NCBI GenBank assembly: GCA_016703665.1
Contig: JADJBS010000020.1
Coordinates: 62,001 to 126,000 of the forward strand
Source: Candidatus Defluviibacillus avedoerensis
GTDB taxonomy: Bacteria; Pseudomonadota; Gammaproteobacteria; Burkholderiales; Burkholderiaceae_C
Length of the DNA: 64,000 nucleotides
Direction of reading: 5' to 3'
Numbering within the stretch: position 1 is the stretch's first letter; each line of letters starts with the position of its first letter. The position numbers and the translations under genes are program-made. Shown piece after piece: positions 54,758 to 63,431 of the stretch. Under the pieces are notes generated by a model, which was not told where the DNA came from, made no database searches, and saw only the letters and a list, made by a program, of their open reading frames with translations.

Positions 54758-55090
54758 TCATTCTCCGTGCAACTCCTGGGCAACAGCGGCACTGACTGCG
54801 TCCCGGACCACCAGTTCTATTTCCTGGCGCAGCAATGGCTCAATGGACTGGGTATGCGAGACTACCAGTTCGGACAATGCCTCGCGCAAGCGCTGATTGA
54901 GGACAAGATCAACCCTCTGCAAAACCCGGTGAACCAGTTGTTCCTGCATTTCCGGGGTGAACTCAGGCTGAGCGAAAACAGACGGCTGCGGCTCAATGGG
55001 CACAACGACTTCGGTCAGCGTCGGTACGAACCTTGGCGGCATCCGGGCAGCCGGGATTGCCACGAGCTTGGATTCATCCAGATTTATCAA
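54758..55090 (-). CDS. Hypothetical protein following holC
   Basis: 110 aa from a TTG at 55090, supported by AGGAG seven bases upstream; an ATG at residue 17 is the alternative. The N-terminal third is proline-rich (VPIEPQPSVF) and the rest is one long amphipathic helix region (EQLVHRVLQRVDLVLNQRLR). No signal peptide or membrane helix. It begins 2 bp after the holC stop, so it is the third gene of a pepA-holC unit. Family not recognised; the helix suggests a protein-protein contact. Confidence 0.7.
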   Translation of the reverse strand: MINLDESKLVAIPAARMPPRFVPTLTEVVVPIEPQPSVFAQPEFTPEMQEQLVHRVLQRVDLVLNQRLREALSELVVSHTQSIEPLLRQEIELVVRDAVSAAVAQELHGE

Positions 55091-55092
55091 TC

Positions 55093-55551
55093 TCAGGCTC
55101 CTTGCAACGCAATATCGTGTTTTGTCATGGTAAAGCCCAACTCGGTGTATCGTTTCCAGCGAGATCTCGCCTGCCCACGGTCGATCGCATCAAGACTGAC
55201 AATCTCGATGACTCGCCTGAATCTGTCAAAGCCCGATGGTACTTCTGCCTGTAGATTCAGCATGACATCTTGATGCTTGGGTTGCACCGTTTCTTCGCAG
55301 AGGATAACAGGAGACAAGTCAAGCAAGTGCTGCGTGACACCCGGGTGACCCACCAGGCAATGCGGCATGAACTCTAACGGTGAAAAAGTCCACAACAAAC
55401 GATCCAGTTGCCTAAGAATTTGGGCATCTGCCACCACCACAACGCGAGCCCGTGCAGCCACCGCCTTGCGCAGAAGGCGGCATGCGTAATGCAGCTTCTC
55501 GGCCTGAGCCTCGCCTACATTGAAATGAAAAGCGATTTCGGCCATGCCCAT
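55093..55551 (-). CDS. holC: DNA polymerase III subunit chi
   Basis: 152 aa from the ATG at 55551, just inside the pepA end; the longer frame is pepA antisense-like extension. HolC binds SSB and the clamp-loader subunit psi. The family start MAEIAFHFNVGEAQAEKLHY, then LDRLLWTFSPLEFMPHCL, is clear. It is coupled to pepA, as in many proteobacteria. Confidence 0.92.
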   Translation of the reverse strand: MGMAEIAFHFNVGEAQAEKLHYACRLLRKAVAARARVVVVADAQILRQLDRLLWTFSPLEFMPHCLVGHPGVTQHLLDLSPVILCEETVQPKHQDVMLNLQAEVPSGFDRFRRVIEIVSLDAIDRGQARSRWKRYTELGFTMTKHDIALQGA

Positions 55552-55555
55552 TCGC

Positions 55556-57100
55556 TCAGGCCGACGGCGCAAGATTTGCTCTAGCTCCAACTGGCTTAGA
55601 CGCCCTGGGCTGTTTCGGCGTAGGCGTCTGCATGGATGACTGCGAGACAAGATAATCCAGCAAGAGTCCGACTGGACGGCCCGTAGCTCCCTTTGCCGCA
55701 CCGCTTTTCCACGCCGTGCCCGCAATATCCAAGTGTGCCCAGGGAAATTTACTGGCAAAACGCTGCAGGAACTTGGCCGCAGTCACGGCGCCACCTGCTC
55801 TGCCACCCACATTGGCCACGTCCGCGAAATTCGATTTCAGGCCCTCCGCATAGTCTTCATCCAGCGGCAGGCGCCAGCACGGGTCCTGTGCAGATTCACC
55901 CGCAGCCTCCAGTGCCGCTGCAAGCTTATCGTCCGAAGCGAACAATCCGCTGCGAACACCGCCCAGCGCAACCACACACGCGCCTGTCAGCGTGGCAACG
56001 TCCACAACTGCCTTGGGTTTGAAACGCTCGGCAAAGGTCAGCGCGTCACACAGAATCAAACGCCCCTCAGCATCTGTGTTGAGTACTTCGATGGTCTGAC
56101 CACTCATACTGGTGACGACATCACCCGGTTTCAAAGCCGTTCCATCGGGCATGTTTTCGCAAGCGGCAATCAAACCGATCACGTTGATTTTGGGTTTGGT
56201 CTGCGCCAAAGAAGCAAACACGCCAAGCACGCTGGCTGCACCGCACATGTCGAACTTCATTTCGTCCATCTCGGCACCCGGCTTCAAGGAAATACCACCG
56301 GTATCAAAGGTGATGCCTTTGCCTACCAAAACGACAGGCTCGTCAGCCGTTGCACCGCCCAGGTACTTCAAAACAATGAACCGCAAAGGCTCGGCGGAGC
56401 CGCGGGCCACCGCCATGAAGGCCCCCATCCGGAGTGCTGCCACTTGTTTGGGGCCAAGAACATCGCAGGAAAACCCAGATCGTTTTGCAATGGCTTGTGC
56501 CGCTTCAGCCAGCATTGTAGGCGTGGCATGGTTTGCGGGGCGATTGGCCCATTCCTTGGCCAATTCGACACCCGCGACCAGGGCTTTCGCATGCGCAAAA
56601 TCTGCTTGAACAGCACTGACGTCTGGCACACCTAAAGTGACTGCTCGCAGCTTGCGTGGGTCGGCCTTGCTTTTCGTGCTGGTATAGACATAGCTTGCCT
56701 CGGCTGCCGCGGCCACGACGGCTTTGACCAGAGCCCCCAGGCTGTTTGCAGCCGCACCGTCCAGCAAAGCGTGGCTGATCACCATCTTCTTGGCGGTACC
56801 CGCGCGCACAATGCCAACAGCACTCAGTACAGCTTGGCGAACCTGGCGTGCATTCGCGCTGCCTGCACCGACCAGGATGACTTTGGTCGCCTCAAAAAGT
56901 GAATGCCGATACAGCTGTAGGCTCTTGCCCGCCTTCAGCTCCAAATCACCGGCTTTGATCGCCATGTCGATGAATTGCGAAACCTCGTCTTTGCCAGGCT
57001 TGAATTGCTCGCTTATGAGCAGAACCAGGGCATCGCATTTGGCAGACACACAGCCCCCCAGGCTCATGGATCGAAGGTCAAATTGAAGTGGGCTTGTCAT
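55556..57100 (-). CDS. pepA: Leucyl aminopeptidase
   Basis: 514 aa. M17 family zinc/manganese enzyme that trims N-terminal residues from peptides. The metal-binding stretches are VGKGITFDTGGISLKPG and the signature NTDAEGRLILCDAL. The N-terminal domain is less conserved. Its stop lies a few bases before the holC start. PepA is also a DNA-binding architectural protein in Xer recombination in E. coli; whether that holds here is unknown. Confidence 0.95.
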   Translation of the reverse strand: MTSPLQFDLRSMSLGGCVSAKCDALVLLISEQFKPGKDEVSQFIDMAIKAGDLELKAGKSLQLYRHSLFEATKVILVGAGSANARQVRQAVLSAVGIVRAGTAKKMVISHALLDGAAANSLGALVKAVVAAAAEASYVYTSTKSKADPRKLRAVTLGVPDVSAVQADFAHAKALVAGVELAKEWANRPANHATPTMLAEAAQAIAKRSGFSCDVLGPKQVAALRMGAFMAVARGSAEPLRFIVLKYLGGATADEPVVLVGKGITFDTGGISLKPGAEMDEMKFDMCGAASVLGVFASLAQTKPKINVIGLIAACENMPDGTALKPGDVVTSMSGQTIEVLNTDAEGRLILCDALTFAERFKPKAVVDVATLTGACVVALGGVRSGLFASDDKLAAALEAAGESAQDPCWRLPLDEDYAEGLKSNFADVANVGGRAGGAVTAAKFLQRFASKFPWAHLDIAGTAWKSGAAKGATGRPVGLLLDYLVSQSSMQTPTPKQPRASKPVGARANLAPSA

Positions 57101-57123
57101 AGGACTTAATTTAAGAGTGAGAG

Positions 57124-58578
57124 TCAGCGGTGCAACATGGTAAAGCCTGCGTGCTGGTGGACCACTTTCCAGCCGTCGAGTTGTCGGGGAGTCAACGCAG
57201 CAAGCCAGGGCTGCTCCAAAACGAGTGTGACATCCCCGGTCATTCCCATCACTTTGTCAAATTCAGCAGGATCCTGGACCAGGCGCGCCCTGCCTGCAGT
57301 ATAGAAATTCGCAGACAATGGACGGACACCCAGGTAATAAAGGTCCGACTGCGGCTGCCAGACCTTCAGAAGCGACTTTTGAGACCGCTGCTCGGCAACT
57401 TCGGGAAACCCAATCAGCATCACGCTGGCCCAAAGTGGCATCAATACAGCCAACGACCAAGCGGCGTTAGCGATGGTTCTACGCTGAAAAGCAAGAAGCA
57501 TCAAAATGGCAGCCAACAAGGAGAAGGCAGGCAAGCCAGGCAGCACATAAGCCTCAAGAATATTGCGCGCCAGGGTAAAAAAGGCAATGGGAGCCAGGGT
57601 CCAAGCCAGCAAATACTGCCATTCGCCAGGTAGCCAGCCCTCTTTAGCAGGGGCGTTGCATTCTGATTGTCCGAACCAACGCATCAGCCAGGCAACAATT
57701 GCCAGCGGGGTCCATGGCAAAAAGCCACCAAATCCAAACCACCAGATCAGGCCCCGAGGTTCAGCATGCCCTGCCCCATACAGATCCCCCGTCCAGCCGC
57801 TGACCAAGAACCGTTGCAGATGCTCACCCAAAATGAAATACGCCAGAAATCCGGGTGTGCGTTGCTCGGCCAGCAAATACCAGGGCAAGGTCAATACGAC
57901 TGTCAACAAAAGGCCACGAACCCAGGGCAAAGCATGCAGCAGGGTTTTAATTCGCTGCATCGGCTGGCCGAGCACCCAACCTCCCAGCGCGATACCTGTA
58001 ATGACGGTTGCCACAGGGCCCTTGGACAGCAACCCAATGGCCAGCCCTGCAAAAAACAGCCACCGCCAGGGGGTTTTACCCGCCGAATCATTCACAGCCA
58101 CCCAAAAGCTCACCATTGACATGGCTGTGCCCAAGACCATGAACATGTCGGTCATCACAGCACCTGAGGCCACAAACCCAACCAGGCTGGACACCATGAC
58201 CAACGCTGCCGCTGTCGGCAACGCGCGCTCAAAACGATCCACACGCGGCCAAGCCCAAAATAAAGCCGCGATCAAAATGGTAGCCAAAAATGGGGCAAGC
58301 CGGGCAGCAAATTCACTTACACCGAAGAGCTTCATGGTGGCCGCACTGCCCCAGAAAGACAGTGGGGGCTTACCCCAAAAAGGCACATCGTGATCGAACC
58401 ACGGGGTGACCCAGTTCCCCGTTTCGAGCATCTTGCGGGCAATTTCAGCATACCGAGGCTCGGTGGTCGCAAAGAAGGGATAAGCGCCCAGGGTAACCAG
58501 TCTGACCAGCAGCACTAGGCCGAGCAGCAAGAAAATCCATCGCCGCAACTGAAAGGGCGAGCCAATTAAAGTAGGCAC
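57124..58578 (-). CDS. GT39-family glycosyltransferase (ArnT-like)
   Basis: 484 aa from a GTG at 58578, chosen because the upstream frame runs across the lptF promoter and start. About twelve membrane helices with the family motifs ATTEPRYAEIARKM and GKPPLSFWGSA in the first periplasmic loop, which contains the catalytic acid. ArnT-like enzymes move a sugar from undecaprenyl-phosphate to lipid A or another acceptor in the periplasm. The acceptor is unknown. Divergent from lptF, which exports LPS. Confidence 0.85.
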   Translation of the reverse strand: MPTLIGSPFQLRRWIFLLLGLVLLVRLVTLGAYPFFATTEPRYAEIARKMLETGNWVTPWFDHDVPFWGKPPLSFWGSAATMKLFGVSEFAARLAPFLATILIAALFWAWPRVDRFERALPTAAALVMVSSLVGFVASGAVMTDMFMVLGTAMSMVSFWVAVNDSAGKTPWRWLFFAGLAIGLLSKGPVATVITGIALGGWVLGQPMQRIKTLLHALPWVRGLLLTVVLTLPWYLLAEQRTPGFLAYFILGEHLQRFLVSGWTGDLYGAGHAEPRGLIWWFGFGGFLPWTPLAIVAWLMRWFGQSECNAPAKEGWLPGEWQYLLAWTLAPIAFFTLARNILEAYVLPGLPAFSLLAAILMLLAFQRRTIANAAWSLAVLMPLWASVMLIGFPEVAEQRSQKSLLKVWQPQSDLYYLGVRPLSANFYTAGRARLVQDPAEFDKVMGMTGDVTLVLEQPWLAALTPRQLDGWKVVHQHAGFTMLHR

Positions 58579-58655
58579 AAAACTGTTACCGATTGCAAAA
58601 CAATCCGGCGATTTTCCTTCAAAATGCTGGTTCAACCTGCAACCACTGGCCCTCC

Positions 58656-59755
58656 GTGCTTTTTCAATCCACTTTACGCAAAGAACTTGCACGCAGTTTT
58701 GGTGCCACCCTGGTGGTTTTGCTGACCATTGTGATGACCATGATGCTGATCCGCGTGCTGGCCCAGACAACCAAAGGCGCAGTAAATCCTTCAGAAGTCA
58801 TGATCGTGATGGGTTACACCGTGCTAGGCCAGCTCGCCACCATTTTGGCGCTGAGCCTCTTCATTTCCATAGTCAGCACCATTTCGCGCATGTACCGCGA
58901 CAGTGAAATGGTGATCTGGTTCTCCAGCGGATTGGCCTGGCTGGTTTTGTACGGCCACTTTTCCGTTTTGCATGGCCTGTGCTGATGGTGATTGTAGTGC
59001 TCGCGTTGGTGATGTATCCCTGGACCAATCAACAAACCCAAGACATGAAAGAGCGCTACGAAAAGCGTGGCGACCTTGAGCGCGTGGCACCCGGACAATT
59101 CCAGGAGTCTGCAGCGGGCAACCGTGTCTTTTTCATTGACAAGGCTTCCCCCGACGAAAAGACCGGCAAGAATATTTTTATTGCCGCAAGCGAAGGTGGC
59201 AGGGAAGCCGTGACCAGTGCACAAAGTGGGCATATCGATTCCATTGCCGAATCACGCTTCTTGATGCTGCAAAACGGACAACGTTTGGAAAACAATCTCA
59301 ATGACAGGCGCACGAAGATCAGTCATTTCGAAGAGTACGGGACGCGAATTGGCGCAAACTCTGCGTCTGAAAGTCCGCCGGCGCCTACCCACTCTCTGAG
59401 CACTCTGACGTTATTGAGAGATCCAAGCAAACCCAACATGGGCCAACTCGCTTGGCGCATCGGACTGGCACTGGCCGCCGTTAACTTCATTGGACTCGCG
59501 CTTGCAGCGTCCACCAGCAACCCACGGGTTGGCCGCAGTGGCAACCTGATGTTTGCGATTTTCGCTTTCATTCTGTATTACAACCTGCTGAATTTAGGCC
59601 AAACATGGATCGCGCTGGGTAAGGTCGAATTCGCCCGCCTGCTGCTAGGGTTGCACGGCTCAGTCTTTCTGATGGTGGCGCTGTGGGTCTGCAAGCTTCA
59701 TTTCAACTGGTCATTGCGTTACCTGCTGCCGCGCCAGATGAGCGCCAAACCATGA
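58656..59755 (+). CDS. lptF: LPS export permease LptF, one-base frameshift
   Basis: Start GTG at 58656 (MLFQSTLRKELARSFGATLV). The first frame ends after FSSGLA; GFVRPLFRFAWPVLMVIVVL, the periplasmic beta-jellyroll part (NRVFFIDKA) and the C-terminal helices lie in the next frame up to the stop at 59755. One G added to GG at 58935-58936 gives SGLGLAGFVRP and 366 aa, the usual size. LptF and LptG form the inner-membrane LPS extractor. The gene overlaps lptG by 4 bp. As it is normally essential, the shift is probably a sequence error. Confidence 0.9.
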
Positions 59756-60870
59756 AGACCATTCGCCGCCTGATTTACCGCGAGATCATTGGCTCGGTCG
59801 CCTTTGTGGCGATAGGCTTTCTGGCCTTGTTTTTCTTTTTCGACTTTGTGGACGACCTTCAACACATCGGAAAACACGGTGCCGCTGGTTACACATTGGG
59901 TGTATCAGTTTTTTATGTTGCGCTGCAAATTCCCAACCACCTGTACGAGTTGCTCCCGATCGCGGTCTTGATAGGGACCATTTTTGTCATGGCGCGTTTC
60001 GCCCAAAGTTCTGAATACACGATTCTTCGCACAAGCGGTCTGGGGCCGTGGCGAGCACTTGGAACCCTGCTGACACTGGGCCTGTTTTTCGTCGTACTGA
60101 CCTTTACCTTTGGTGACTACATTGCCCCCATCAGCGACCGCGCGGCACAACTCCTGAAATCCCGCTACCAGGGCAACATTACCTCAGGACAAACCGGCGC
60201 GTGGCTGAAAGAGCGGCAGCAGTACCACGCCTACGCCGTCAACGTCACTGCCATTGCATCTGATGGCAGTTTGCGTGGTGTACGAATCTATGAATTTGAC
60301 GCAAAAGGCGCCATGGTCTCCCAAACCCTTGCGCCAACTGCCAGATTTGCGCAAGACCAAGCATGGATTCTCGAACAGGCAGAACGCAGTGAATTCGGCA
60401 CAATCGGCAAAAGCCAGTCAAAAGTGCCCTTACAAATCACAAGGACTGAATTGCCCGACTTCCGGTGGCCGACAGAAATCAGTGCAGAGATGGTCTCCAC
60501 CGCACTCTTGAAGCCAGAGCGGATGGCGACGTATGACTTGTTTCAGTACATACAACATCTGGATGCGAACGGCCAAACATCACAACGCTACGAAATTGAG
60601 TTCTGGAAGAAAGTGTTCTACCCACTCGCCTGCCTTGTGATGGTGGTCCTCGCCTTGCCCTTTGCCTATCTGCATTTTCGTGCTGGCGGCATCACTTCAT
60701 ATGTCTTTGGTGGCGTGATGATCGGTATCAGCTTCTTTCTGGTTAACAATGTGTTCAGTCACGCAGGCAATCTACAAAACTGGTCCCCGTGGCTAACTGC
60801 CGCAGCGCCTGGATTGTTGTATTCGGTGCTTTCACTCGCTGCGTTCGGCTGGCTCGTACTACGGCGCTAA
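59752..60870 (+). CDS. lptG: LPS export permease LptG
   Basis: 372 aa from the ATG at 59752 that overlaps the lptF stop. Membrane helices near the N-terminus (VAFVAIGFLALFFFFDFVDD) and four at the C-terminal side flank a periplasmic domain. YELLPIAVLIGTIFVMARFA and SEYTILRTSGL are family motifs. Works with LptF, LptB and LptC to move LPS from the inner membrane to the transport bridge. Confidence 0.94.
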   Translation: MKTIRRLIYREIIGSVAFVAIGFLALFFFFDFVDDLQHIGKHGAAGYTLGVSVFYVALQIPNHLYELLPIAVLIGTIFVMARFAQSSEYTILRTSGLGPWRALGTLLTLGLFFVVLTFTFGDYIAPISDRAAQLLKSRYQGNITSGQTGAWLKERQQYHAYAVNVTAIASDGSLRGVRIYEFDAKGAMVSQTLAPTARFAQDQAWILEQAERSEFGTIGKSQSKVPLQITRTELPDFRWPTEISAEMVSTALLKPERMATYDLFQYIQHLDANGQTSQRYEIEFWKKVFYPLACLVMVVLALPFAYLHFRAGGITSYVFGGVMIGISFFLVNNVFSHAGNLQNWSPWLTAAAPGLLYSVLSLAAFGWLVLRR

Positions 60871-60879
60871 AGCACTTCC

Positions 60880-61257
60880 ATGAAAATTGGCATCCTCGTT
60901 TTTGCACATGGTTCAAAAGACGCTCTTTGGCGTCAACCGGTTGAGGCGGTTGCTGCCAGCGCACAAGCATTGGCGCCGACAGCGCTTGTACGTTGCGCCT
61001 ATCTCGAATGGACGGAGCCTAGTTTGATGAGTTCGGTCGCAGATCTGGTTTCGCAGGGCGTAACTTCGATTCGAATCCTGCCGATGTTTCTGGGCATAGG
61101 GAAGCACTTGCGCGAAGATTTACCCCTGCTGGTCGCGGATCTCGTCAATCAATTTCCAATGTTGGAAGTACGTGTTTTGCCCTCAGCGGGTGAAAATGTG
61201 CAACTCATCGACATGCTTGCGCGCATTGCTTTGGGGATCGAATCTATAGATGATTGA
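60880..61257 (+). CDS. CbiX/SirB-type sirohydrochlorin chelatase
   Basis: 125 aa, the short single-domain form. ILVFAHGSKDALW carries the first metal-site histidine and IRILPMFLGIGKHLREDLP the second. It inserts iron or cobalt into sirohydrochlorin for siroheme or cobalamin. It lies 9 bp after lptG and overlaps the upstream region of the CysB-like regulator, which controls sulfur assimilation, a siroheme-using pathway; the neighbourhood therefore favours siroheme. Confidence 0.86.
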   Translation: MKIGILVFAHGSKDALWRQPVEAVAASAQALAPTALVRCAYLEWTEPSLMSSVADLVSQGVTSIRILPMFLGIGKHLREDLPLLVADLVNQFPMLEVRVLPSAGENVQLIDMLARIALGIESIDD

Positions 61258-61292
61258 GGCATAATAAAACCCTTCTTAAGCTGAGATTCGTT

Positions 61293-62257
61293 ATGAACCT
61301 GCATCAATTCCGGTTTGTTCAAGAGGCCGTACGCCGCAATCTCAACCTGACTGAAGCGGCGAAGGCCTTGCATACGTCACAGCCCGGCGTTTCTAAAGCC
61401 ATCATCGAGTTCGAAGAAGAACTGGGCGTTGAAATCTTCAGCCGTCATGGCAAGCGTTTGAAGCGGGTGACCGAGCCTGGACAGCATGTATTGAAAAGCA
61501 TTGACTTGATCATGCGCGAACTGGGCAATCTCAAACGCATCGGAGAGCAATACAGCGCCCAGGACAGTGGTACCTTTTCTATAGCGACCACGCATACCCA
61601 GGCCCGTTACGTACTCCCCGTTCATGTGGCGAAGCTACGCAAAGTATTCCCCAAAGTTAATGTCAGCCTGCATCAGGGCGCACCGGATCAAGTGGCAAAA
61701 ATGGTGCTGGATGAAGTAGCTGAAATCGGAATTGCAACAGAGTCGCTCGCGGCTTACCCAGACCTTGTCACGCTTCCGTGCTACGAATGGCAGCATGTTC
61801 TGGTCATCCCCGGCGGCCACCCACTTGCTCAAAAGAGCGGATCACGCTAGAAGATATCGCCGCAGAACCCATCATCACCTACCATCCGTCATTCACAGGC
61901 AGAAGCCGTATTGATGCTGCCTTTGCACATAAGCATTTAGTACCCCGTATCGCCCTTGAGGCCATCGACTCGGATGTGATCAAGACCTATGTACGACTGG
62001 GTCTGGGTGTTGGCATCGTTGCAGAGATGGCCGTGCGAGAAAACCAGGCCGGAGACTTGAGCGGTGACGGGAAGGGCGACCTTGTTGTTCGACCAGCCGG
62101 AACACTTTTCGGGATGAATTTGGCCCGCGTGGCTTTCAAGCGCAGCGCGTACCTGCGTAATTTTGTTTACACCTTTGCAGAACTGCTTAGTGACAGACTA
62201 GACCGCCATTTGATCGCCAAAGCCATGTCCGGCACCAATACCGAGTATGAACTATGA
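61293..62257 (+). CDS. cysB: CysB-family LysR regulator, one-base frameshift
   Basis: Start ATG at 61293 (MNLHQFRFVQEAVRRNLNLT), with the LysR helix-turn-helix LTEAAKALHTSQPGVSKAI. The frame ends after GHPLAQK; ERITLEDIAAEPIITYHPSF and the rest of the effector domain are in the next frame to 62257. One A added to AAAA at 61831-61834 restores HPLAQKERIT and 321 aa. CysB/Cbl proteins activate sulfate assimilation genes in response to acetylserine or sulfate signals. CATAAT at 61260-61265 may be the -10. The stop overlaps the aminotransferase start (ATGA). Confidence 0.86.
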
Positions 62258-63429
62258 AAACGACCGAGCGCACGCCCCCACTGGCTACCAAGCTACCCGC
62301 CGTTGGAACAACGATTTTCACGGTCATGTCAGCTTTGGCAGCCGAAACAGGTGCAGTGAACCTAGGGCAAGGTTTCCCTGACTTCAATTGCGATCCAGCG
62401 CTGGTGGATGAAGTCTCCAAAGCTATGAATGCGGGTCTGAACCAATACCCACCGATGCCAGGCATTTTGCCGCTACGGCAAGCCATTGGTACAAAAATAG
62501 AAGCAATGTATGGCCACCGGTATAGCCCAGACACAGAAATTACCGTCACGGCGGGTGCCACACAAGCCATCATCACCATCATCCTTGCAGTGGTGCGCCC
62601 AGGCGATGAAGTGATTGTGCTGGAGCCGTGTTACGACAGCTATGTGCCCAGCATTGACTTGGCAGGTGGAACTGTCGTTCGTGTTCCGCTCACCCCTGGC
62701 AGCTTCCGCCCCGATTTTGCCAAGATCAGCGCTGCCATCAACGCCAAAACACGCGCCATCCTCATCAACACCCCCCACAACCCCAGCGCGACAGTCTGGA
62801 CAGACGCCGATATGCGCCAACTAGAAGATTTGCTGGCACCGACTGACGTTTTCCTCATCAGCGACGAAGTCTATGAGCACATGGTTTTCGATGGCGCCGA
62901 GCACCAAAGTGCAGCCCGCTTCCCAGGGCTGGCAGCCCGCGCCTTCATCGTGTCCAGCTTTGGTAAAACTTACCATGTCACCGGTTGGAAGGTGGGCTAC
63001 GTTGCTGCCCCCGCACCATTGAGTCACGAGTTCCGTAAAGTTCACCAGTTCAACGTTTTTACGGTGAACACCCCCATGCAACATGCTCTAGCCGCTTTCA
63101 TGGGCAATCCCAGACCCTACAGGGAGTTGCCCGCGTTCTATCAGCGCAAGCGCGACCTGTTCCGTCGTGGTTTGTCGGAAACTCATTTCAAACTGCTCCC
63201 CAGCACGGGAAGCTACTTTCAATGCGTGGACATTTCTGGTTTGAAAGTGCCCGAGCGCAACTTGCCGGAAGCCGATTTTTGCCAATGGCTGACGCGGGAA
63301 ATAGGCGTGGCAGCGATCCCCCTGTCTGCCTTTTACGGCGACGGTTTTGATCAGCATGTGGTGCGTTTTTGCTTTGCTAAGAAAGACGAAACACTTCAAA
63401 CTGCGCTGGAGCGCTTGGCCAAGCTCTGA
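62254..63429 (+). CDS. PLP-dependent aminotransferase, methionine aminotransferase type (YbdL-like)
   Basis: 391 aa. Fold type I class I/II aminotransferase: NLGQGFPDF near the N-terminus, NTPHNPSA, ISDEVYEHMVF, and the PLP lysine in SSFGKTYHVTGWKVGY, then an Arg in VVRFCFAKKDE. Closest in feel to E. coli YbdL, which transaminates methionine and aromatic residues. Coupled to the CysB-like regulator by a 4-bp overlap, which fits a sulfur-amino-acid role, but substrate is unproven. Confidence 0.87.
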   Translation: MKTTERTPPLATKLPAVGTTIFTVMSALAAETGAVNLGQGFPDFNCDPALVDEVSKAMNAGLNQYPPMPGILPLRQAIGTKIEAMYGHRYSPDTEITVTAGATQAIITIILAVVRPGDEVIVLEPCYDSYVPSIDLAGGTVVRVPLTPGSFRPDFAKISAAINAKTRAILINTPHNPSATVWTDADMRQLEDLLAPTDVFLISDEVYEHMVFDGAEHQSAARFPGLAARAFIVSSFGKTYHVTGWKVGYVAAPAPLSHEFRKVHQFNVFTVNTPMQHALAAFMGNPRPYRELPAFYQRKRDLFRRGLSETHFKLLPSTGSYFQCVDISGLKVPERNLPEADFCQWLTREIGVAAIPLSAFYGDGFDQHVVRFCFAKKDETLQTALERLAKL

Positions 63430-63431
63430 GA

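Noticed and set aside
57563..58393. 276-codon plus-strand frame
   Set aside because: Antisense to the GT39 gene; composition reflects the hydrophobic codons of that gene.
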